Position numbers and translations under genes: made by a program. A stretch of 64,000 bases of DNA from Monomorium pharaonis (Eukaryota > Arthropoda > Insecta > Hymenoptera > Formicidae), in the NCBI RefSeq assembly GCF_013373865.1, contig NC_050471.1:26089407-26153406 (forward strand), given 5' to 3'. The notes under the pieces were generated by a model. The model had not been told where the DNA came from, made no database searches, and saw nothing but the letters and a program-made list of their open reading frames with translations. Positions 35,861-48,651 of the stretch are shown one piece after another (the stretch's first letter is position 1; each line of letters opens with the position of its first letter).

Positions 35861-36400
35861 TCTCTCATATGTTTTTTACTAGAATACATTTTTTTCTGAA
35901 ACTAAACGATTCTCTTTTTTTTATGTTGCAGGTGAGTGTTTTGCCTCCGATGGCTTTACGGCATTACGCTTTTAGGAAAACACATGATTCTTCCACGTTT
36001 ATAAGCTTCGTATATGGTAAGTTATTTTCATCGTGCTCCGCGATATGAGAATTATATTTTTAATTTTTGTTAATGCGTTACCACCTTCTCGATATGCCAT
36101 GGAGTTGCACCATCTATTACATATATAGTGTCCTTTTAAAAAAGCACTGGAAAACAAAAGTCTTATAATATTTTGTTATAATAATTTTTCTTTAAGAATT
36201 TTAACGTCGAAAATTCGATTTCTTATTTTACATAAAATATGAGAAGTCAACAAATATTATATTCATATTGCGTGCGTCTTATCGACATGCAATGCTTTAA
36301 TAGCGTCCTTATTATAAAAATTTAATATAAAAACTATAACTTATTAATTTTACAAAAATGAAAATTAGCTCATAATATTACGTAAATTGATTTTTTATGT
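35860..36400 (+). repeat. Diverged direct duplication, copy 2
   Basis: See copy 1 at 33340-34040. The core offset is 2,513 bases. This copy keeps a polypyrimidine tract and CAG upstream of the conserved core and GTAAGT downstream. Confidence 0.7.
35932..36016 (+). other. Candidate 85-nt exon within the duplicated core
   Basis: CTCTTTTTTTTATGTTGCAG ends at 35931 and resembles a splice acceptor. ATATG|GTAAGT at 36012-36022 resembles a strong donor. One frame of the 85 bases is open (starting VSVLPPMALRHYAF); I do not recognise the peptide. Against coding: the paired copy at 33.4 kb differs at all codon positions and is shifted by two bases. It could equally be a non-coding exon or chance splice-like words in an old repeat. 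Confidence 0.25.
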
Positions 36401-39400
36401 GCAATTTATTTTAAAATTTAGAAAATTTATTTCACTGCACGCGTTCCACCTTTTCTTTCAATCACATACATTGCAGTCCGTTGTATCAGGATTTACGGAA
36501 AGTCATCGCGCGCAGCGAGATTCGAGTTGGCAAGTGGCGGCCTGCCACCTCCACCGTTGTTCTTCCGTCGCGATATCGCGGGGCTGCATGTCACGTGTGG
36601 CAAAACGTGGGGTATGCCATGCAAAGTGCCATGCAAACATCGTATTTCGATCTTTAACGCGCTCCCGTTATTCGTGTTTGCGCGAGAGGAGCACGAAGTG
36701 GAGAAGATCTAGGGTCGCGAAGGGTTGACGCGTCGGATGACGGCGGAGCACAATCTTCTCAGATTCAAGTAATCTGTTATGCGTTTATTATCCGCGGAAT
36801 TAATTGTTCATCTCCACGTAGCATTCCGCGTGCCACTTTGCATCGTAGTGTAACACGTGATGCACGTGAAACTAGTTTTCGAAGTTATCAAGGCCCATTT
36901 TAGACGGTCTACAATTTGTGTCTGAATTCAGAACCGCATTATGTTTATTATTTTAAATGCAGCATTATATACGTCTATTTTTGAGCTACTAAATGTTTAT
37001 CGCGTGAAATTATGAGTAAGACTGAAAAGTAAGTAAGAACATTTATCAATTAAACATCCTTAATTAATATTGCTTAAAGGTTAGTATATTAAAAATATAA
37101 TGTGAATGTGTATGAGATTTATTATTACTCAGATTATTTATAAGTACCAGATTTTTATTTACATTTTGTCATAATTTATAATTAGAAAAAAATATCTCTT
37201 TTTTTTAAATATAATTATTTCTAAATATCTACGAGCGGATAAAGACGAATAAAACGAGATGCTTTAAGCGAGAATTAAATAACTTGTCTATTCGCTATCT
37301 CTGTTTACTATCTCTGTTCTATATTTTGGATACATTTATATTTTATTTAGTTTAATGCAGTTTGAATTATACAACTTTGCTGTCGCACGTTATATCAGTA
37401 CATGATAAATTAATTTTTAAGTCATAATAGATCTCTGCAAAATCAGCTCAGACACCTATGAAAAATATGTGTGGATTTACATCGGATTAAGAACACACAC
37501 CCACACGTACAATTTCAGACATGTTTTACATCTTAAAAATGAATTCGCCTCACAAAACGGAATTAAACCAGAGCAGGTTAAAAATAATGTTTACTTTTAA
37601 AACATTTACAATTCTGTATCTAATTTATGTGCATGTAGGATGAGGTTATGCACGAATAAAGTATGGGGAAAAAAGCTCGTTTCATCGGTACATTAATTAT
37701 TGGTACATTTCGCTATCGTTTTGTGTGATGTATTAATAGCGAGATGTATCAGCTATCGTTTGAAATTTATAGAGTAATCTCGCAGGTAATAACAGAAGTG
37801 ATAGAAACATATTTTACACGTAAAAGTGCGCTCGGAAAAAAGCTATAAACAATGCTAATATAATTTTCGTAGAAAAATATTATCTGGAAATCTAGTTATG
37901 AAATTGTCATTCTTTATATACATATATTTTTAGTATTCTCCGTTTGATTTTCAAGAAACGAAGCACCATAAAAATTCATATAATGCATTAATAATGTTTT
38001 AAAATTTTTTATAAAATAAATAAATAAATTTTTGAATGCTTAGCAAGAATAGAAAAACAGATTTAATTCGAAGAGAAAAAAATAATTACATTTCATATAT
38101 CGACCTAAAATATAGAAATATACATATATACATATACATTTGACGTAAGCGTGAAAAATGACACATCGAAAAGCTAAATTATTCTTGCAACGTTGTTTTC
38201 CATTTTAATGCATTTTTTTTATATTTAAAATTATTGTCGTCGTGCTGAAATATACCGAAGACCCCCATTTTGTACAATACAATTTTATATGTAAAAGCAA
38301 ATATTTATTTCCATTTGGCAGCTGTCAAACGCCTTGTTTTCGCCCTTTGGACACAATTCAATTTGACATATATGGATTACCTGGAACCTCGTAATAGAGT
38401 TTAAAGCTCTGTGCCTTATAACGAGGTAACACCTATTTTATGCCAGACTGTGTAACATGCCAATCGTCGTTATATCACTACTTCCATTCATGTTACTCAT
38501 GTGCGTTGAGTGCACGGAGAGAATTTTGCGCGTTAAAAATATTATTACGATATTTTTGTATATTTATTGCTCATTTAAACAAATGGAGGGTTTTCGATGT
38601 ATCTTACAAGTCTGCTGTGTCGATTAAAAATAGTATTTCTATTGAAAAACATGTTTATTTTAATATACTTTGTAAGAACTTTGGCATTGAATTTTCTGAC
38701 GTTATCAAGCCAAGATGGCTGCAACGAGTAAACAGACGAGTGAACAACTTAATTAATGTTTGAAATGCATATATTATTTAAATATTGGACAACGATCGAG
38801 ATATTTATGTTTAATTATGATATAACATTCAATAACGTATTTAATTTCTTAATATTTTTGCGAAACCGTGTTATAAGTTTATTACATTTGAATATAATAC
38901 TTTTTGATCGATTGTGACGAATAATCCGCAAAGGAAAGAGCCTTTTTGGTTCCCTCGAACTTTGTTATCCTAAATCTAATTTTTCTACACGCCTAGTAGT
39001 GCGTTGTGTTTCTCGCAGCTGATAATTCCACCGAGTTACACGCGAGTTACTTCAGTTTTGCCTCAATTTACGTCGCAGTTTGTGAATGATTACACCCGAT
39101 AGAAACGCTCTAATCGGATCTACGGACGCACGCCTCCATCTTTTTCGCGTTAAAACTTTTGCGTAATTTTTGTTAGGGGAGGAGGCGGCTGTCTGCTAAT
39201 TTCTTCAGCGAACTTAATTATCGGGACGCAAGCCACTTTTTCCTTCCTCAATTTAGGAAATCCTATCGAGCTTACGATTACCCGTCATTTCCCGTATCAA
39301 TTAATCTTTTTAGCTCCGAAATCTCCTTTGCAATTTTTCGCTGCGTGTAAAAATGATTTAATTATCCCTTTGTTTTAATCGAATATCTTCTGTTCCATTA

Positions 39401-40190
39401 AATTTTTATTATCCCTCTTCCCAATCGAAGATTCTACATAATATTTTACAATGCAAAAGATTTACTTGCATTAGCTCAAGAAATTTTTTTATAATAAAAG
39501 TTTTTGTTATTACAAAAGATATGCAAGTTATAATTGTGCTGAATTAAACGGATATAACGCCAGAAAAAGCTAGCCATCTTGTACAGTCGAAACAGATCGG
39601 ATGCCACGTGAAAAGTAAAGTGCATTGATTACATAATATTTGTTTGGCATTCGCGCCGTTCGGCGAACACGAGACAATAAACGGTTCGCGCAGTACCGCG
39701 ACACGATGTTTGCGGGTGCAGGTGCGCGACGAACTTTACTGTACGTTTCCCATTTTGTTTCTCTCGCTCGCCGTGTCTCACCCTTCCTTTTCTTCTTGAT
39801 GAAACGGGGGGGGGGGGGAAAGTCTCACGGAGACCACGATAATGGACACCGCGGGAGAAGTTCATTTTCGCTTTGATCGCCGCGCACGCCTTACAACGCG
39901 CGGAAGTTCGATCGTAAACCCCCCCCCGTCGCGTCGTTCGGTAACCGACCGCTCCCTTACAACGGGGGAAGAAGTCTTCACGTACGGTGATTTTACGGCA
40001 AGCGGTTTCCGCGGCGGGCATTACGAGATTCACGCGCGTCGCGGGAGAACGACGGGGCCGGCCGTAACTTCCGGCGGTCGTCAGGATGTCGACGTGATTC
40101 CTCCAACAGAACCATTGTGGATCCGGACGCGAGGATCGAATTGGAAATTTCACGAGCGTCCGTTCCATAAATCGAAATAAATGTCGAAAT
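36401..40190. other. Unassigned, mostly AT-rich
   Basis: 36480-36730 is a GC-richer patch with domain-less frames. 36780-38960 is AT-rich, including a 107-residue frame (38440-38763) without a recognisable domain. 38990-39420 is mixed, and 39600-40180 is CpG-rich with a G-run at 39807-39818 and overlapping Arg-rich frames on both strands. No gene supported. Confidence 0.4.
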
Positions 40191-40304
40191 AAGGTAATCC
40201 AGACGCTTTAAGTTGATATTTAAAGTCGGGGAGTCGATATTAAAGTTTGGGACGTTGATGTTTCACGTCGGGAAGTTTCAAATGAAGTCTTAAGTTCCCC
40301 GGTA

Positions 40305-40560
40305 GCACAATACATTGGCTAATATTGGGTAAACACTGGTTATATTGGGAGTGTATTGGTCAATGTTCTTCCAATATTGGTAACACCAAAGTAGAATGCA
40401 ATTAATGTCCAATATGAAAACGTTGATTCAATGTTGAGCCAATATTGCTGCTTAGACAAATTGGATAGATAAGGTGAAGCGTCTGCTTTACAACATTCAA
40501 CCAGTATTGGGAATATTGCCCTCACGTTACTTCCTAATATTGCGCTAACGTTTTGTGCCT
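40305..40560. repeat. Array of ATTGG/CCAAT motifs at ~10-bp spacing
   Basis: ATTGG (once ACTGG) starts at 40314, 40324, 40335, 40344, 40355 and 40376, mostly in the context TATTGG. CCAATAT words at 40409 and 40439 are on the opposite strand and further AATATTG words run to about 40545. The near-10-bp rhythm is real in the counted positions. Origin and function unknown. Confidence 0.75.
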
Positions 40561-40682
40561 TAATAATTAAATAAAATTGTTGACAAAAAAATTCGAGAGT
40601 TGAGTAGATAACAATATATAAATCATTCCCTCTACTCAACCTTCGTCTGACTTTTGAAATCGGTATCACTGTTCCAAGCTTC

Positions 40683-41070
40683 GCACCAATAAATTGCGCC
40701 GTGAGAGCGCCTGGCGTTCTGAAGTTAAAATTAAAAATCGCGAAACTCGAAATGAAATCGCAAATCTTCGAGTTCCGTCGCGATAAATATCGAAATAATT
40801 GTCGAGAGGGAAAAATTTGAAAGCCAACGGTACCTCCGGCGACGCCCTCGCGCCAATAAATTGCATCGCGAGATCCCGGCGATACGGTCCGGGTTTGCCG
40901 AAGTTGAAATTTAAAGTCACGAAACTTCCGCGAATGAAAGTCTCAAATCTCCGCGGAACTTTGTCAAACGCCGAAGAGGTCGGTAAACATCGAAATAATT
41001 GTCGAGAAGGGAAGTCCATGAAGTCGGCGGCGCGCGTCCGGAACTTTATTCTAATAAATTGTGAGCCTTT
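40683..41070 (+). repeat. Old GC-rich tandem repeat, unit ~167-200 bp
   Basis: Two full units and a fragment. CCAATAAATTGC starts at 40686 and 40853, with CTAATAAATTGTG at 41051. CGAAATAATTGTCGAGA recurs at 40791 and 40991. GAAGTTAAAATTAAAAATCGCGAAACT corresponds to GAAGTTGAAATTTAAAGTCACGAAACT (described here, pieces near 40720 and 40899). Similar AAGTTGATATTTAAAGTC words at 40211-40228 suggest an older upstream unit. The overlapping 157- and 193-codon frames lie in this repeat and are not called. Confidence 0.65.
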
Positions 41071-42650
41071 CCCCCCTTCCGCCAGCCTCCCCCTCCCCCC
41101 TTCCCGCCGCCCGGGATATATTCGCGCTTTAATATTCATCCGTGAACCGGTTCTCCCGGATCGGAGTCATTTCGGAGCGCGATGGCCCGCGCGTGTTAAA
41201 TGCGCGCGCGTGACTCCGCTCGGCGCGGCGTGGCGGGAGGCCGCGCGCGCGCGCGCGAACATGCGGATCGCGTGTTACGGACGCGAACAAACGCCGGCCG
41301 AGTCGAGTTTCTTGTTACGCATTAATTGGTTATCGGCTTTAATTAATGTCGCCCGTCGTTTGCATGTGGCGCGAGCATAAAGGAAGGGCGAGTTTGCTGT
41401 GCGGCGCGCGTGCGTTCGTACGCGAAAGGGTGGGATCACGCGGGTCGTCTTCTCTCCTCTCCCTCCCCCCCGCCTTTCTCTTTCTCTCCTTGTAAACACT
41501 CGTGTAACTTTTAATTACGGTCCCGCCAATTTGCCGACGTAAGTTTACACGGGCGTAAACCCGCCCGTTTCGAGACGCCGCGCGCTTCGGGGTCTGAATA
41601 AAAGTTATATACCAGGTGAACCGGCGTCAACACACCCCTCTCGAATCCTGAGTCGCGGGTGTAGGTATTAATTGCGCGCTCGTGTTTTGTGCGTGTTAAT
41701 TAAGATCGTGATACGCGTCTCCATTTTCCTCTGCTCCTCCCCCCTCCCCCATCTTCCCGCCGCGACCCTTTCTCACCGTCTATTCCGTTTTCCCTGCTCG
41801 TTCTCGGGAACTTCTATGGGTTCTTCAGACTTGAGCTTTCGAAACAATAACGATATATATGTACGTATACATGAATAGCTTCAATTTATAGGGGAAGGAT
41901 GCAAATCGCATCAGTGCTCACATAAAGGTGTATAACTCGGAAATTATGGAGAACATTTTCAAGCGCTTTGTCACGATGGAGCACGATATCTTTTTCGTCT
42001 TGTATAATTTTTTCATAACACTTGCACTATTGTAATTTGTTTATAATAAGGAATTTTGATAAGTCAGCAAGTGGCGCGGGGGAGAGGCGGCGATTTAGGA
42101 AATAAATCTTCTAAATATACGGAGTTTACTGAATCGTTCCGTTCCACCTAAAATTTTGTTTTCTTTTTTTAAATGAAAATGCTATATTTCCCTTTTTACT
42201 TCTCGTTTATTCTTATTTTACGACCTCTGTATTCTTTGAGAGCGTGACTCGTGAAGATACTGGATATCTTTCTGAATTCTTTTTGGCCATTTTCCAACCG
42301 CTCTAACAAAACAACCGTCTATATCGCAGTGGCCAGAGAGTCGCGATCTAGGCAACGTCGTGATGCGATTTAGGAGCCCGGGGCATTTCGTAAAGCTTTG
42401 TAAACAAAAGTAAAAAGGAAAAACTTTAAACCTTGTTACTCTTAATCATTATAATCACAATATCGTTAGAATTAAATGCATTACATATAACATATAAAAT
42501 TCTAACAGTATGTATGTATTTTTTTAATAACAAATTTAGAGATTTTTATAATTTTATAGATATACGTAACATGTGAAAGGGCATTAAAAAATTATCCAAG
42601 CGTCCCTAAAAATCGTACATTTTTTACAAACATTCTTTACGGCCCGTATT
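41071..42650. other. CpG-rich then AT-rich unassigned DNA
   Basis: 41071-41870 is CpG-dense with (CG)n at 41242-41257 and short C-runs. 41880-42650 is AT-rich. No gene recognised. Confidence 0.45.
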
Positions 42651-44640
42651 TTACGACTTTTCGCACTGGGAAACTGAAAATTGACGAATTGATTGCGCAA
42701 CCCCGGATCGTAATGGCGAAATACGTGGGCGGCCGCGAACTTTCCCGCGAGCCATTCGGGACCGTTCCGCGCGCGAGATACGGGATAAGTTCGGCGGTCC
42801 ATCTCGGGGGGGGGGGGGAGAAGCAACCGCCGGCGCATCCCCGCGCGGCGTATACGGACTTGCAGCTGCACGCCGCGTAAACAATGGCGGGGGCGAAACG
42901 GAGATACGTACGTGAGCGTAACTTATTACGTGAGCGGGAGGGCGAAGGAGCGTACGAGAGCGAGAGGATCCGCGTCCTATATTCTCAACGAATGTTAAGG
43001 GGAGATGGAAAAAGAGAGGAAAAAGGAGAGGAAAAAGGGAAGACGAGAGTTTCCGTGGGGGAATCGGAAGCGGGCGTACCACCGAACGTGTATACACGCG
43101 CCGTGTGTATGCAATAAGTATTACTGCATTCACTTGGCCCTCCTCCTCCCCCGCCCTCTTTCCGCCGCAAAACCGCATTCCGCCGGGCGCGCGCGTGCGG
43201 AATGGCAAGGACTCTCTCTCTCCTTTCTCGACCGCGCGATCGAACGCGCCCCCCGAAACGTTTGTTTCGCCCCACGGCCCGAAAATCTATGTGATGCGGA
43301 AGAGGAGCGGCGGCGTCGCGCTTATTGTTTCGCTCTCGGTTTTCCCCCGGACGCGGCCAATTCTCCGCCCGGGGACTTCCCCGCTATCGTTCCGCGATGC
43401 TTCGAATCTTTCGGCCCTTCTCCGTAAGGAGATCTGCTTCCACTGCGGAGCAGATCGAGTTCTTGAGAAATTAGACCGGATTAAATGGAGGAGACAGAGA
43501 GAGGAAGGGAGGGAGGGGGGGCACTCCTCATGAAAGTTGAATCGGCGCGCAATGGAATATTGTGTTTTGAATATAACGCCAGAATTGAATAACGCTGAAA
43601 TATATTCTCTCGATGAAGCTGTGATGGTAATATTAAATTAAAGTTAAACTGATTGAACTCGCGCGGTCGTTGGTTACGTCGGCTGTTCGCTCCGATGGTC
43701 GGTCGGGCCGAAAACTCCTGCTCGAATTTGCGCGTTAGTTTTTCGGAAACCCGCGAAAAAATCCGATTTTTCCGTCCTCCTTTCGTTTGATCGATGCTCT
43801 TCGATCACGCGTTCGTGATGTCGGAACCCGTACGGGTTGATCAGTAAAGCAATCGGCGGAGGTAGGTAGGGAGGGAGGGAGGGAGCGTAAGTGGACGATT
43901 GTTATCACTCTTTTTTTCACCAAAATGGATTTAGCCGAGCGTGCCGGTCTGAATTAAACAACCCTCTGTTGAAAATAAACGGGCAATCGTCACGTATGGG
44001 GGAGGAGAAAGGAAGGGGGGGAGGAGGAGGTACAAAGTGACGTACGAGCGGAGGGGTGGACCTCGGATTTCCCGGGCGAATTCTCCGGGATTTCCGGCCG
44101 TTTTTGCGGTCCTTTTTTTCCTCCCTGCGGCGACAATTTAGGGTGCCGATAAAAAGGGCGCGGGGACCAGTCGAGCCGAGAGAGATCTCGTTTGAATTCC
44201 GGGAAATACATATTCTCGCGTGGGAAAAATATTTCGCGCGCGTTCTCTCTCCCTCTCTTTCTCTCTTTTTCCCTTCCTCTTCTTCCCCCCTTCGGTCGGT
44301 GCGGAAGCACGTGTCGCTAAGTGGTGAGAGGCAGCCGCGCGCCGCGATGGATATTCGCGCAGATTTGCGGAACATAAGGGAGACTCGTCGGTGTAATAAT
44401 TTTTCCGGGCGGTGGAAAACCCGCGTGAAATGGAAATAAAAATGAGGCGTGACCAACGCCGCGATAACGCGCGAGGGGAAGATTATCCTCGAATTTTTCA
44501 TTCCGCGCGAACGGTCCCTTCCACGTTCGCCCTCTTGGCGATCACGGGCGAGAGGAGGCTTTTTATTGGCTGTCGCGATTCGATTCTTTTTACAATGATT
44601 GTTTCAGAGAGAGGTGTGTGAATGTAGTTCGCATTCGAGC
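42651..44640. other. Long CpG-rich block, no supported gene
   Basis: CpG-dense with G-runs (42807-42819, near 43513 and near 44010) and GGGA repeats (43861-43885). Many overlapping frames on both strands (up to 194 codons) are mutually exclusive and Arg/Pro/Ser-rich. Contains GCGTAAACAATGGC at 42875-42888, also present at 53779-53792. Could be a promoter-type island; no transcript evidence. Confidence 0.4.
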
Positions 44641-45010
44641 AGCAAATTCGAGTTTGTTTTCGACCCTGAAAGGTTCGAATTCACGATTCGATTTTGAGTT
44701 TATTGCTTTATTTATATTCCCACGCGACTTCTTGCCATCTCTTCAAATAAACAATTTAAACTACTAAAAAATTTGTGTACGCGAGAGACAATTGTCTCCG
44801 TAAATTTGTTTAAAATTTTATAAGTTTGTATCATGATTTTATGAAATGTAACTTGAAATGTACTAAAATATTATATTACTCTTTGATAGCAATATTGTAA
44901 TTTAATATCCAATGCTTATAAAAAATATGGATAAACATTGGCGAACACGAAAACTTGACAAGATATTACATAAAAAATTTAAAATAATTAATTCTGTTAT
45001 TTTTTAGATA
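44641..45010. other. AT-rich unassigned sequence
   Basis: Nothing recognised. Sequence becomes AT-rich before the element at 45013. Confidence 0.5.
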
Positions 45011-45012
45011 CA

Positions 45013-45236
45013 CACTGAGAAAAAAAAAGTAATTGATTCAACAAAATTTTTTAGTTGCGGGCTGCCAACAAAAAAGATATATTCAATACAACAATATATA
45101 GTATTGCAATATAAATACATAATCCAATCAACGTTATTGCACTTGCATTAATAGCAAATATTATTCTATTAAATATATCTTTTGTTGACAGCCTGCAATT
45201 ACACGTTTTGTTGAATCAATTACTTTTTTCTCAGTG
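45013..45236. mobile_element. CACTGAG-type foldback element with ~70-bp arms
   Basis: Left arm: CACTGAGAAAAAAAAAGTAA, TTGATTCAACAAAATTTTTT, AGTTGCGGGCTGCCAACAAA, AAGATATATTCAATA. The right arm is the inverted counterpart, ending GAATCAATTACTTTTTTCTC AGTG with GCAATTACACG and TTTGTTGACAGCCTGC in between. The arms pair along about 70 bases with few mismatches. The 80-base centre is AT-rich. 224 bp, no coding capacity. The terminus is shared with 18517-18809 and 24845-25047 but the arm sequence is different, so it is a separate family. Confidence 0.85.
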
Positions 45237-45239
45237 CAC

Positions 45240-47150
45240 TTATTAATTTATAAAATGTGCTTATTTACATACATTATACATTTATTAATACAAAAAACTT
45301 GCACACTTGTTGTACAGTATCCATGACAAACTTTAACTAGCGCACATTATTTTTTGTAATTATTTTTTAAAATTCTTACAGTGACATACATAATTTTCTC
45401 GTTTGAAAAGGTTTTGTAACGTCATTGGAAATACTTTATTATATTTGAATTAGAATGTAATATAAATCCGGGAAAATTTGATCCGAATTCGAATTGAAGG
45501 GACACGATTTGATTTGATTTGATTTGATGTGAAGCTTTCAGCTTTAATTTAGCATGTAATCGAATCTGGAAAAAATTATGCAAATCAAACATATTATTCC
45601 CCTTCCCCCCTCATAAACTGCTTAGTTTCGAAAATTAGAAGACATTATCAAAAATGTTTCATATAAAAAGATTGACATCTCATTGCGACAAATTATCGCA
45701 CTAATATTTTTTCTTAATTTTTAAAAATTATGTATAAAAGTATTATAAAATGTAGAAAGCCTCGAGATTCGTTTTGATTCAATTCGATACTTTACAGATA
45801 CTTGATTCACACATCAATCTTTAACGGGTTCTCATTTTTTTTAATGCGAGAATGGCACGGACGAAACATCGCGAAATTTGTCGCGGCTTTTCGCGTCACG
45901 TCGGGTTCCCCACGAATTCTTTCCAGTTGAATCGCGGCCCGCGATAAATACGCATCGACGTAGCGAAACGTCCGGCAAAAGCCAACGGATATTTACGCGT
46001 CGAGGATCGTGGCGGAAGTTACGATCGACGCGGATTTCGCGGCCGCCACGCCGCGCCGCTTCCACCGAACCGAAACGTTTTGGCTTCGATTTATTTCGAC
46101 GCACGGCGATGTACCGCCGTTGACCGCTCGATTCGATATGTTAACGAGCGATTCGCGTTAATCACGAAACCGTCGGAAACGAATGAATTGTCACAACACG
46201 CTCACTGGCCATGCCCAGCGGGTTTAAATTTTCGCGATGTTTATTGGTATTTGTATCGTGGTGAATATTAATTGCATATTTTGTTGATAGGGTTGAGGAA
46301 GTTAATATTTTTTAAATTACATTCAGTAAAAGTTAATGGCTTGTAAAATAAATTCAGTTGCTTTAAAAGTTCAATGAGCAAAAAGCTGATTCACTCGGTT
46401 AAACGTTAAGATCAGATTAAATTATAATTTTGAAAAGCATTATTTACATTAAATAAAAAATTCGTAATTTTTCACAGTTAAATTAACATCGATACAAACA
46501 GGAATCAAAACAATTATAATATAGCTGTTCAAATAGATTTATTATTTTATTTGTAAATTAATTTTATATAAAATAACAGAGGAATATTTTTTATATGGAA
46601 ATGTATTTTGCTTATAATTTGTATTTTTTTATTTAGATAAATTTTTAATTTATGAAAAAGTTAACAAGTTAAAGTTTGTGTTTAAAAAATAGTTAAAGTA
46701 AAAAATAAACTTACTTAAAATTAACTACGTTGAATTAAAAGCTATTAATTTTTTAACTTTAAAATTTTTAATTAGTTATCACTTAATTCTGCTTTTGAAA
46801 ACGGGAGGTCGCGGGAGAAGTAGAATGTCGACGTGCACAAAAATATAAGGATAAAAATACGAATATCTATGTGAAAGATGTAGGATACAAAATAAAAAAA
46901 TAAAAAGTGCACTATTGTTTGCAGGTTTGGAAACGCTTACGATTTTCTTGCATCTTATAAACAGTTAAGTATTCTTTTAAGACCTTTTGAATTTTATAAC
47001 ACTTTTATATAACTTTAAAAAACTTTAAAAAAAGTTTATAATAAAAACGGACAAAATAATTTGCTTGATTTGCATAAATTTTTTCAAAATTAAAAGAGAA
47101 ATTTTTATACTTAATTTTACGTGACATGTAAGAAAATTTTAAGCATTTTT
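45240..47150. other. Unassigned, AT-rich with a CpG-rich patch
   Basis: 45850-46230 is CpG-rich with domain-less frames on both strands; the rest is AT-rich. Includes a (GATTT)4 run at 45506-45527. Confidence 0.5.
45506..45527. repeat. (GATTT)n pentanucleotide repeat
   Basis: Four GATTT units plus a partial one. Confidence 0.9.
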
Positions 47151-48395
47151 AAATTTACAAACGGTAGTATAAGGGCAGAAATGCGAAACCTGTAAACAGA
47201 TGAAAGTACGACGGGACGCAAATACGAAAATGCAAAAGCACGAGGACCGAATGTAAAAGAGATTGACCCTCTTAGCGCGCTTTTCTTCCCTTTTCCGTAA
47301 TTAAAATAGTAAATGTGTTTTGCAAGTGTATTTTGTTGCTTCCGCGAGAAGAGAAAAGAAAAGGGAGAGGTGGGCAACGCCGCGTCGTAAGACGAGCGAA
47401 GCTACGGTTGCCGGAGCAAAGAGCGCTTCCCCTTTCCTTAGCTACTTGGCTTGCCAAATGTAAAAAGGATTGTTTGTTTCTCTCTGCGACGCACTCCCCC
47501 TCCCTTCCCACCTTCCATCCCCGTTCGTCCTCTCCGACGACGGAGCGGTATTTCTCGCGGCTCCCGAAGGAAAGTAGAGCGTAGAAAGTGCGCGGGTTGT
47601 AAAAAAAAAATTGGATTACATCGTGTGACAAAGAGCCAGCTGTACTCACTTGGAGCGTCAAATGTAGAAAGTGCTGTTTCGTTAGCCGCATTTTTTCGCG
47701 CGAAACAGCGCCGGCCGTTCGGTGAAAGCACCTTTTCTTTGATACCGGATGTCAAGGAGCGCGGAACGAAACGCGAAAGAGGGTCGCCCCTTAAGGAAAC
47801 AACAGTTAATAATTAAGGGGTGTTCCTACTTCCTTTCCCCCTACGCGCACCGTTCGTTTCTTCACGCCTTGACGTCCCGCGCCGAAGAAAAGGCGCCTCC
47901 GGGGTCGTAGTTTTTCTTCCCCTGGGCTCGCATAATTTTCGGGTAATTTCGAGACGTCGACGTTTCCCGGATTTAAGGGGGTCGTATACGTCACGTCCGA
48001 TATATACACCACACGGGGTTATCCAATTAAAATGCAACCCGGCGCGCGCGCGACATAATTTTGCCGCCCCGGTTCTGCGTTTTTAAGAATACGGGGAAGT
48101 CTATTTTTTGACGGGAATAAAGTTCTTTCCCCCTTTCACCTCCCCCACGTCGGGGAGAAATTTAATATTGAGAAAAATACCAGGTGGTCATTATTGACCG
48201 TTTATTTTTTTAGATAGATAATAGGTTTCTTATGTAGAAGATATATCTTTTCTAATAATTATTGTTTTTCATATCGATGAAATGTTCGGTTTTTAATGAA
48301 ATTTCTTATTTTCGTGATAATTTATTCGTCCTTGTTTCTTTCAGCGAGTAAGAAACATTAATCGATCATATTTTTACAGTTACTTAAAAATATAA
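47151..48395. other. CpG-rich block, no supported gene
   Basis: Overlapping frames up to 139 codons on both strands, no domains. Becomes AT-rich after 48150. Confidence 0.4.
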
Positions 48396-48399
48396 ATTA

Positions 48400-48651
48400 C
48401 AGTTTGTTTAAACTACATTGTAACCATATTTCTTGTAACCATAATATTAATCTGTGTAACTTGATATATGTGATTGTAATGACTAAAATAGATTTTAATA
48501 AATAAAGTAGATTTTTATAAAATAAGTTAAAACAATCGCTATAACCATACGGTTATTATTATCAATATTAATTATTATAAAAATGATTCTAACTATAATT
48601 GTGTTACTGTACTATTATAGTCGCAAAATATTACACATTTTTCTCTCGGTG
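48400..48651. mobile_element. Probable CACTGAG-type MITE, right end only
   Basis: Ends ACTATTATAGTCGCAAAATA TTACACATTTTTCTCTCGGTG, the same terminus as the interrupted copy at 52078-52109. Upstream ATTATTATAAAAATGATTCTAACTATAATTGTG words (48575-48605) match the family interior. The left boundary is uncertain. Confidence 0.55.

Noticed and set aside
38440..38763. 107-codon frame in AT-rich DNA
   Set aside because: Composition is more protein-like than the others, but there is no recognisable motif, no splice context and no repeat relation. Left unannotated.
40666..41380. 157- and 193-codon frames on opposite strands
   Set aside because: They lie in a decayed tandem repeat and CpG-rich DNA and have no conserved motifs.
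43431..43456. 8-bp stem GATCTGCT/AGCAGATC
   Set aside because: Chance-level hairpin with no supporting context.
42651..44501. Multiple 100-194-codon frames on both strands
   Set aside because: Mutually exclusive, Arg/Pro/Ser-rich, typical of CpG-dense DNA with few stop codons.
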